Below, in pieces: positions 21,279 through 28,145 of a stretch of DNA of 64,000 nucleotides. The stretch comes from Granulicella sp. Its GTDB lineage: Bacteria > Acidobacteriota > Terriglobia > Terriglobales > Acidobacteriaceae. Position numbers and translations under genes: made by a program. Location: assembly GCA_027450185.1 (NCBI GenBank), contig DAIDKF010000003.1:1-64000 (forward strand). The letters are read 5' to 3'. Every line of letters begins with the position of its first letter. Positions within the stretch are counted from its first letter, which is position 1. The notes beneath the pieces were generated by a model, which saw nothing but the letters and a program-made list of their open reading frames with translations, was not told the origin of the DNA and made no database searches.

Positions 21279-21436
21279 GATTTAAGCCCGGCTCGCGACC
21301 TGCGGCAACCTGCCGAAATGGTGCTCCGAGCCATCCTTGACCGTCGCTTCCAATGAGTTTACGGTCGAGAAAGATCGTATGTGAGCATGCAGCAAGCGGT
21401 CTCGCCACAGGCCCTGCACAGCCGCCGCTACGGTCC

Positions 21437-21452
21437 TGTGATTCGAGTCACA
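21437..21452. promoter_or_regulatory. CRP/FNR-family operator upstream of hemY
   Basis: Perfect TGTGA-TTCGAG-TCACA about 110 nt before the hemY start. Confidence 0.7.
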
Positions 21453-21562
21453 GTGGCGAAGTTCATCCCCCGATACCCTTAGGGTGATGACGAACTCACG
21501 GGCTTGCGCAATGGGCGAGCCTATCTCCCAGGAGTCAGAATGCTGACTAGAAGTGTGACAGC

Positions 21563-23035
21563 GTGATGAGGAAGACAGTCGTCATCGGCGGAGGAATCTC
21601 AGGTCTAGCGACCGCGTATGCCCTCCAAACCTCCGCAGGCACGGACGCCAATTACCTCTTGCTGGAGAGCTCCGGTCATCTTGGCGGCAAGATCACGACT
21701 GACTCTGCTGACGGGTTCCTGATCGAAGGCGGCCCCGATTCTTTCCTGACGCAAAAGCGCGCAGCAGTGGATCTTTGCCGTGAGCTGGGGCTAGGCGACC
21801 AGATCATCGGCTCCAACCACACAGCGACGCCCTCCACCTATGTTCTGAACCGCGGCCGCCTGCATCCCATGCCCGAGGGCATGATGTTAATGGCGCCGAC
21901 GATGATCCTTCCCATTCTGCGCTCGCGACTGATCTCCTGGCCGGGCAAACTGCGCATGGGGTTGGAGATTTTCGTGGGAAGGAACGAAACGAACCCCGAC
22001 GAGAGCCTTGCCAGCTTTGTGCGCCGACGCATGGGGTCTGAGCTACTGGACAAGATTGCCGGGCCGCTGATGGCTGGAATTCACGCCGGCGACCCCGAGC
22101 GTCTCAGCCTGCGCAGCACCTTCCCGATCTTCTCGGACATGGAGAAGACCCATCGCAGCCTGGTGCTGGGCATGATGAAGCGGAAGAAGGCGCAGGCAGG
22201 CCAGGCGTCCAAGGCGGCGAAGACGTCAACGGCTAAGCCGCCGTCGATGTTCACTACGCTCTCCGGCGGCCTGCAACAGCTTCCTGACGCCATCGCGGCG
22301 CGGCTCAATCCGCAGCAGGTGAGGCTCAACTGTCGCGTGCAATCACTGGCCATGGAAGGCGATCAGTACAGCGTTCGGCTGGCCGATGGGTCGTCCATTC
22401 TGGCCGACAACATCGTCTTCGCTACTCCCGCGTATGTGACTGCGGACATCATTCAGCAGCTTGATCCCGCACTGGCCGGGAGGCTGCGCGCCATCCGCTA
22501 TGTTTCTACCTCGACGGTCTCGCTCGCCTTTCGCCGCAGCGAACTGACCTGCGCTCTCGACGGCTTTGGCTTCATCGTGCCCGCCGCAGAGGGCCGCAAG
22601 ATCAACGCGTGCTCGTGGTCCTCCACGAAGTTCAGTCATCGTGCGCCTGAAGACTATGTGCTGATACGCGTTTTTATCGGCGGCGCTCTCACGGAAGATC
22701 TGGCCGAGCAGGATGAGGCGACGCTGATCGACATTGCGCGGCAGGAGTTGCGCGAGATCATGGGCATCACCGCAACGCCGGTGCTGGCCCGGGCCTACCG
22801 TTGGAGGAAATCCAACCCGCAATACAATGTCGGCCACAGCGTGCTGGTCGATGAGATCGATCGCAGCGTCGCGGAGCATCCGGGGCTGTATCTCGCAGGC
22901 GCGGCCTTCCGAGGCTCTGGAATTCCGGACTGCATTCAGAGCGGAATGGACACAGCCAGAAAGATCATGCAGCAGCCACCCATCCCCTCGCGCAGCATTG
23001 AAGCCAACGCATCACCCGTTCCTGTCACATCTTAG
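21563..23035 (+). CDS. hemY: Protoporphyrinogen/coproporphyrinogen III oxidase
   Basis: KTVVIGGGISGLATAYAL FAD motif, GGKITTDSADGFLIEGGPDSFLTQK, C-terminal GLYLAGAAFRGSGIPDCIQSG. Confidence 0.92.
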   Translation: MMRKTVVIGGGISGLATAYALQTSAGTDANYLLLESSGHLGGKITTDSADGFLIEGGPDSFLTQKRAAVDLCRELGLGDQIIGSNHTATPSTYVLNRGRLHPMPEGMMLMAPTMILPILRSRLISWPGKLRMGLEIFVGRNETNPDESLASFVRRRMGSELLDKIAGPLMAGIHAGDPERLSLRSTFPIFSDMEKTHRSLVLGMMKRKKAQAGQASKAAKTSTAKPPSMFTTLSGGLQQLPDAIAARLNPQQVRLNCRVQSLAMEGDQYSVRLADGSSILADNIVFATPAYVTADIIQQLDPALAGRLRAIRYVSTSTVSLAFRRSELTCALDGFGFIVPAAEGRKINACSWSSTKFSHRAPEDYVLIRVFIGGALTEDLAEQDEATLIDIARQELREIMGITATPVLARAYRWRKSNPQYNVGHSVLVDEIDRSVAEHPGLYLAGAAFRGSGIPDCIQSGMDTARKIMQQPPIPSRSIEANASPVPVTS

Positions 23036-23045
23036 GAGAACTCCC

Positions 23046-24203
23046 ATGTCATCCCCAATTTCGTCTGTAGATATTCGAACGATCCCCACTCCCGCTCCGG
23101 CGAGGCAAGGACATCCGTCCACTCATCCGCACCACTCCGCCAACCATGACTACTCCAGCCAGCCAATGCTGGTGTACTGGGAGATGACGCAGGCGTGCGG
23201 CCTGGCGTGCCGTCACTGTCGCGCCGAGGCTGTCTCAACACCGCATCCCGACGAACTCACCTACGAGGAAGGACGGAACCTGCTGCGTCAAATCGCGGCC
23301 TTCGACAGACCCACGCCGCATCTGGTCTTTACCGGCGGCGACCCTCTCCGCCGCACGGATCTGTTTGACCTGCTGGACTACGCGCGCTCTCTTGGCATCA
23401 ACGTCTCCATCACCCCCAGCGCAACCTCCGACCTCACGCTCGACGTGATGGCCCGCCTCAGGGATCATGGGATCGACAGCTTCGGGCTCAGCCTGGACGG
23501 GTCCACGGCTGCTCGCCACGAGGCTGTGCGCGGCGTCGAAGGCTGCTTCGACTGGACCATCGCAGCAGCAAAAAATGCAGCCAGCCTCGGCGTTCCCATA
23601 CAGATCAACACCCTGGTCGCCGAGGAGACCGTCGACGACATTCCTGCGATCTACGAGTTGCTGAAGAGCACCTTCCCGGTGATGCGCTGGAGCCTCTTCT
23701 TCCTGATCGAAGTGGGCCGCGGCAAGGTTTTGCAGCCCATCTCCAGTGAGCGCGGCGAGCAGTTGATGAACTGGATCTACGATCAATCGAAGATCGCTCC
23801 GTTTGCGGTTGCAACCACCGAGGCGCCGTCCTATCGCCGCGTTGCGCTGAGCCGCATGCGCGCGGCGGGCATGGTCGCCGCCGAGATCGAGCGCACTCCC
23901 GTCTATCGCGGCTTCGGCATCCGCGACGGCCACGGCATCATGTTCATCTCCAACCAGGGTGATATCTGCCCTGCTGGCTTCCTTCCGCTGGCTATGGGCA
24001 ACGTCCGCACCGATCAGCTTCAGGATATCTACCGCAATGCTCCGATGTTCCAGGCGCTTCACAATCCGAATCTGTTCAAGGGCAAGTGCGGACGCTGCGA
24101 GTATCGCGCTCTGTGCGGCGGATCGCGCGCGCGAGCCTTCGCCGCAACCGGTGATGCGCTGGCCAGCGATCCGTTCTGCCACTACGAACCCGCCGTCCAC
24201 TAA
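23046..24203 (+). CDS. Radical SAM/SPASM protein (NirJ/AhbD-like, TIGR04053-like)
   Basis: ATG at 23046; WEMTQACGLACRHCRAEA (CxxxCxxC), C-terminal GKCGRCEYRALCGGSRARAFA SPASM cysteines. Confidence 0.85.
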   Translation: MSSPISSVDIRTIPTPAPARQGHPSTHPHHSANHDYSSQPMLVYWEMTQACGLACRHCRAEAVSTPHPDELTYEEGRNLLRQIAAFDRPTPHLVFTGGDPLRRTDLFDLLDYARSLGINVSITPSATSDLTLDVMARLRDHGIDSFGLSLDGSTAARHEAVRGVEGCFDWTIAAAKNAASLGVPIQINTLVAEETVDDIPAIYELLKSTFPVMRWSLFFLIEVGRGKVLQPISSERGEQLMNWIYDQSKIAPFAVATTEAPSYRRVALSRMRAAGMVAAEIERTPVYRGFGIRDGHGIMFISNQGDICPAGFLPLAMGNVRTDQLQDIYRNAPMFQALHNPNLFKGKCGRCEYRALCGGSRARAFAATGDALASDPFCHYEPAVH

Positions 24204-24229
24204 CATATAGCCAGCAAACCATACCGGTA

Positions 24230-24264
24230 GATCAGGTCTGCGCGCCATGCACAGACCTGATCTG
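24230..24264. terminator. Bidirectional stem-loop between convergent genes
   Basis: Perfect 12-bp inverted repeat AGATCAGGTCTG...CAGACCTGATCT. Confidence 0.55.
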
Positions 24265-24353
24265 TTGAGTGAGTTTGTCCATCCGGTTCCAGTTCGCGCA
24301 ATCACCTCACTGAAGCTGGGATCGCGGGCAGTTTCGATGCAGCCGCTCGAGAT

Positions 24354-25271
24354 TCAAATCTGGCATTCCGGGTCGGGATCAGCATCGAACAGGATCGTCA
24401 TGACAGGGCAGGGAGCCTCCGCAATAATCCGGTACACAATGGGCAGTGGATCATCAGCAGAGAGGACGCTGGCGCGGCGAACACCAAGAAGGATTAGGCT
24501 TGCTGCCTGTTGCCGCGCATAATCCACGACTGCGTTGGAGATCTCGCTTCCGAAGCTCACGTGATAGACCGACTCTTCGATATGAATGGGACTGGTCGCC
24601 ACGAGATGCTTTAATGCGCAGGTCAGAAGCTCGGGCAGCGTTTGATCGCCGGGTGCCGGTTGCAGAGTTCGCGGCAGTACGTGGAGACAGTGCAACCGCA
24701 AGTCTGTACTCTTGCAATATGAGACGGCAAGGTGAATCGCCTGCCGTGTGACGGAATGAAAGTCTGTGGCAAAGATTGCCGGCCCACGCGAAGGGTTAGG
24801 CGTCATCAGATCGGCGGCCACCAGTCCCACGGTCATAATCGGACATGTAGCCTTGCGCATTACCTTTTCCGCGGTTGGTCCAAAGGCAAGACGCTTGGAT
24901 CCGCGAGGTTCGCTTGTACCCAGAATTGCCAGGTCGATCTGTGCCGATTCAATCTCCGCAAGGATCTTCTCAGATGCGACTCCGGTCTCGAGCCGGGTTG
25001 TGCAACTCACACCTATTGCAGCCGCACGATCCTTCATCTGCCGCAGCAGTCGTAACGCAGCCTTCTCCCTTGCGCCTGCGTCGGTAAACAGTGCGGCGTC
25101 GGTAGCGGTTGCAGCGTCCACCTTGCAAACATGCAGGATTCGCAGCGAAGCCTTATTCATCTGACAGAAATTGAGTGCTGCCTGGAGTGCGCCCTCAAAC
25201 CCCGTGGAGAAATTGCTGGCGAACAGAACCCGCCTAAAGGGAGATCGCACCTTCCTGGCCAAATTGGGCAT
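24354..25271 (-). CDS. Universal stress protein with tandem Usp domains
   Basis: FRRVLFASNFSTGFEGALQAA, DLAILGTSEPRGSKRLAFGPTAEKVMRKATCPIMTVG, second half repeats the fold. Confidence 0.85.
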   Translation of the reverse strand: MPNLARKVRSPFRRVLFASNFSTGFEGALQAALNFCQMNKASLRILHVCKVDAATATDAALFTDAGAREKAALRLLRQMKDRAAAIGVSCTTRLETGVASEKILAEIESAQIDLAILGTSEPRGSKRLAFGPTAEKVMRKATCPIMTVGLVAADLMTPNPSRGPAIFATDFHSVTRQAIHLAVSYCKSTDLRLHCLHVLPRTLQPAPGDQTLPELLTCALKHLVATSPIHIEESVYHVSFGSEISNAVVDYARQQAASLILLGVRRASVLSADDPLPIVYRIIAEAPCPVMTILFDADPDPECQI

Positions 25272-25416
25272 CTTCCTTTACTCCTATCTCAGCGCTGATG
25301 CACTCATTCGCCGCTGCACTCGGAAAGCGAACCCTATCCATCGCACCGTTCTGACTGGCGTAACGTATGCAGGTGGAAATCGTGTTTTGATTCAATGCGG
25401 TTTGAAAGGCAATAGC

Positions 25417-25432
25417 AGTGATAGTTGTCACA
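25417..25432. promoter_or_regulatory. CRP/FNR-family operator upstream of usp
   Basis: AGTGA-TAGTTG-TCACA, one mismatch to the perfect palindrome, 146 nt before the usp start. Confidence 0.55.
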
Positions 25433-25607
25433 AGCCACCACAGATGAACGATTTAATAGATGACGATGTAGTTATCGAAGGGGCAATAGGCTGCGACGCG
25501 GCAACGCGCACCTCGACAGACGACCTCCCGTTGTATGCGGGTGCGCACGCCTAGGCACAGGCCGTTGAGCGACGCACCAAGTTCTGCACGAACAGGTCTT
25601 CCCTTTC

Positions 25608-26321
25608 CTACGTAGAGAGACTCTCGAGTCCAGCCGCTGAAACCACACGGAAGGACGAACCGTGAATCTCGATCAAGCCATCCTTCTGGAACCTGCCGAG
25701 GGCGCGGGTCACGGTCTCTCGCGACGTTCCCGCCAGATTCGCCAGCTCTTCATGTGTCAGCGCCATCGTGAAGCGCATATCCGTGCCATTGCAGCCCGCC
25801 GCAGCGCGGCCCCATTCGAGCAGCACTCCAGCCAGTCTCCCCGCCGTGGAGCCCGACAGTGCGAGTCGTCGCGCATCGAAGAATGCCGACTTGTACTCCT
25901 CTGATAGCGCCTTTGCCGCCAGCATGCTCGCCTGACCATACTTTTCGAGGAACGCCAGAAGCTCACTGCGGCGAATCTTCTTCACCACGCACGGCTCGAT
26001 GGTCTCCGCTGTCACCTCGAAGTGCGTTCCCGAGATCGCCGCACCCAGCCCCAGCAGGTCTCCCGGAACCGCTATCTTCAGAATGTGTGTCTTGCCTTCG
26101 CGCGAGGTGCAGGACAGCTTCACCTGTCCCATGCAGACAATCGTGGCGGCGTCACACACATCATCTTCCTGGAAGATGATCGATCGCTTTGGCAGCTTCA
26201 TCTGCATGCCCAGCGACTCGAAGTCCACCCTCGCCGGGCCTGAGAGATCGCACAGGATACGCAGCGACCGATCCGAACAGTTCTTGCAGCTGGTGTTTGC
26301 GTATTGTTGAACAAATGTCAT
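25608..26321 (-). CDS. Crp/Fnr family transcriptional regulator
   Basis: N-terminal CKNCSDRSLRILC cysteines, cNMP-like barrel, HTH EELANLAGTSRETVTRALGRFQKDGLIEI. Confidence 0.92.
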   Translation of the reverse strand: MTFVQQYANTSCKNCSDRSLRILCDLSGPARVDFESLGMQMKLPKRSIIFQEDDVCDAATIVCMGQVKLSCTSREGKTHILKIAVPGDLLGLGAAISGTHFEVTAETIEPCVVKKIRRSELLAFLEKYGQASMLAAKALSEEYKSAFFDARRLALSGSTAGRLAGVLLEWGRAAAGCNGTDMRFTMALTHEELANLAGTSRETVTRALGRFQKDGLIEIHGSSFRVVSAAGLESLST

Positions 26322-26406
26322 AAAAGTCTGCTCGCTAGATGGGAATATGGGGCCGGGGTTGCTGCAGGTGCCGCTTCAGCGCCACACGACATCCCGATGG
26401 TTCGCC

Positions 26407-26422
26407 TGTGACCGTGGTCACT
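26407..26422. promoter_or_regulatory. CRP/FNR-family operator between regulator gene and a small divergent ORF
   Basis: TGTGA-CCGTGG-TCACT, one mismatch, 86 nt upstream of the regulator start. Confidence 0.6.
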
Positions 26423-26468
26423 GCTATTTTCAGTGCAGGCTGTAAAGTTGCTCAAGAGGGCAAGGGTC

Positions 26469-26621
26469 ATGCCAGTGAAACGGGAGGGGCTTGTGCGTGA
26501 GGCTTCAGATTTCTGGGAACGGCTAACGGTTGGTGGCGTCGTGGTCATTCTTGTTGCATTTCTGGTTCTGTTCATCGCCAATCTAGCTACAACCATCTGC
26601 TTCGCCCAACTTCCAAGATAA
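26469..26621 (+). CDS. Small single-TM hypothetical protein
   Basis: MPVKREGLVREASDFWERLTVGGVVVILVAFLVLFIANLATTICFAQLPR, plausible TM; divergent from the regulator. Confidence 0.35.
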   Translation: MPVKREGLVREASDFWERLTVGGVVVILVAFLVLFIANLATTICFAQLPR

Positions 26622-26843
26622 CGCCCACGCGGCGTTCGAATGTAGTGTCTGGCGTCGGGCTCCCGTACAGGTGCAGCCGGCCCAGCAACGTGCACTATGA
26701 CAACCTGCGCTGCTGTTTTTGATTCCGCAATCATAATCTACTCCGTCGGCTGATGGCATCACCATGCAACAGGCCCGTAAGCGGAGCTGCTACAACGCAA
26801 CTTTCCAGTCCTCCCTATAGAATGCTCAGGGTGAACATCCTGC

Positions 26844-26859
26844 TGTGATGCTCATCACA
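26844..26859. promoter_or_regulatory. CRP/FNR-family operator
   Basis: Perfect TGTGA-TGCTCA-TCACA in the 0.5-kb intergenic region before the decaheme cytochrome. Confidence 0.7.
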
Positions 26860-26861
26860 TT

Positions 26862-26896
26862 GGACGATATACGCACAACTCCACCGTATATCGTCC
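26862..26896. repeat. Perfect 11-bp inverted repeat, 13-nt spacer
   Basis: GGACGATATAC ... GTATATCGTCC directly adjacent to the operator at 26844. Confidence 0.7.
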
Positions 26897-26997
26897 TAAG
26901 ATTCAGTCTTCTATATTTGTGTAAGATGTTTTTTATCAATGCTTTGATGCCATCATGCATGTCAACATAACAATTGCGTCATTTTTTATTTGCCTTT

Positions 26998-27013
26998 TGT
27001 GATGAAAGTCACA
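26998..27013. promoter_or_regulatory. CRP/FNR-family operator upstream of the cytochrome cluster
   Basis: Perfect TGTGA-TGAAAG-TCACA about 107 nt before the decaheme gene start. Confidence 0.75.
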
Positions 27014-27119
27014 GGTGGTTCGAGGCGGCTGAACTATGGTTGCTCCTGTTGATGGGATGGCCGACTTCAAGCAGTAGATTGTGCAACAAAACTAACGCGC
27101 CAAACAGAGGTGTTACCGT

Positions 27120-28064
27120 ATGTGGCAATTGCCCCGCAAAATAACGATGTTCTTCCTTCTGGTTGCGGCGGTCGGAGTTCTGACCGCGTGCGGTGCCCGC
27201 GTGGCAACTGCACAGACGCAGCCCCAGACGCAAACCCTGAAACATTCGCCCACCGCAGCGCCAGCCGCTGCTGACAACGGGTACGTAGGCAACGATACCT
27301 GCGCAACCTGCCACCAGGACAAGGCCGATGCTATGGCCAACAATCCGCACTCCAAGCTGGCGCTCAAGCACGGGGGAACCGGAGCTACCTGCGAGAGCTG
27401 CCATGGACCAGGTCAGGCCCATGTGGACGGCGGTGGCGATGTTACCAAGATCGTCCGCTTCGAGAAACTGACGCCGCAGCAGATCGACAAGACCTGCCTG
27501 GGCTGCCACGCCAATACGCATCCAAACTTCCTGCGTTCGCCGCATGCCAAGGCAGACGTAAGCTGCCTGAGCTGCCACAGTATCCACAAATCAGTGCCCG
27601 ATACGAAGCTGCTGGTAGCCAAGCAGCCGACCCTCTGCTTCAAGTGTCACACTGACATCAAGCCGGCGTTCGATATGCCCTTCCACCATCGGGTAAATGA
27701 AGGCCTTCTGCAGTGCAGCGACTGCCACAATGTTCACGGCACGTTCCTGAATAACAACATCAAGAACACCGCCGATCAGAATGCGATCTGCACCAAGTGC
27801 CATATGGAGACGCGCGGACCCTTTGTGTACGAGCATCCTCCGGTCCGGGCTGAAGGTTGCCTGGCGTGCCATACACCCCACGGCTCGCAGAACGCTCGGC
27901 TGTTGAATGTGCCCAACATCAATACGTTGTGCAACCAGTGCCATAGCCCGGTGGGCGCGGATAACATCCACGGCCAGGGCCAGGGTTCTTCCGAGATCAC
28001 GCCCTGCACCGACTGCCACACCATGATCCACGGGTCCAATATCAATGCCGCTTTCATCCGGTAG
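27120..28064 (+). CDS. DmsE/MtrA-family decaheme c-type cytochrome
   Basis: Signal peptide and exactly ten CxxCH motifs (CATCH, CESCH, CLGCH, CLSCH, CFKCH, CSDCH, CTKCH, CLACH, CNQCH, CTDCH). Confidence 0.92.
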   Translation: MWQLPRKITMFFLLVAAVGVLTACGARVATAQTQPQTQTLKHSPTAAPAAADNGYVGNDTCATCHQDKADAMANNPHSKLALKHGGTGATCESCHGPGQAHVDGGGDVTKIVRFEKLTPQQIDKTCLGCHANTHPNFLRSPHAKADVSCLSCHSIHKSVPDTKLLVAKQPTLCFKCHTDIKPAFDMPFHHRVNEGLLQCSDCHNVHGTFLNNNIKNTADQNAICTKCHMETRGPFVYEHPPVRAEGCLACHTPHGSQNARLLNVPNINTLCNQCHSPVGADNIHGQGQGSSEITPCTDCHTMIHGSNINAAFIR

Positions 28065-28075
28065 TGAACCCGCAG

Positions 28076-28109
28076 GCCACGCCGTCCAGCCTGAATAGGA
28101 CGGCGTGGC
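28076..28109 (+). repeat. Intercistronic stem-loop between decaheme and barrel genes
   Basis: Perfect 12-bp inverted repeat GCCACGCCGTCC-AGCCTGAATA-GGACGGCGTGGC. Confidence 0.75.
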
Positions 28110-28145
28110 TCAGATCCCGCACCGCAGGTACGCCCAGATGGATGG

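Noticed and set aside
26935-26948. ATCAA-TGCT-TTGAT inverted repeat resembling an FNR box
   Set aside because: Half-sites are in the reverse arrangement to the FNR consensus TTGAT-N4-ATCAA, so not called as an FNR site
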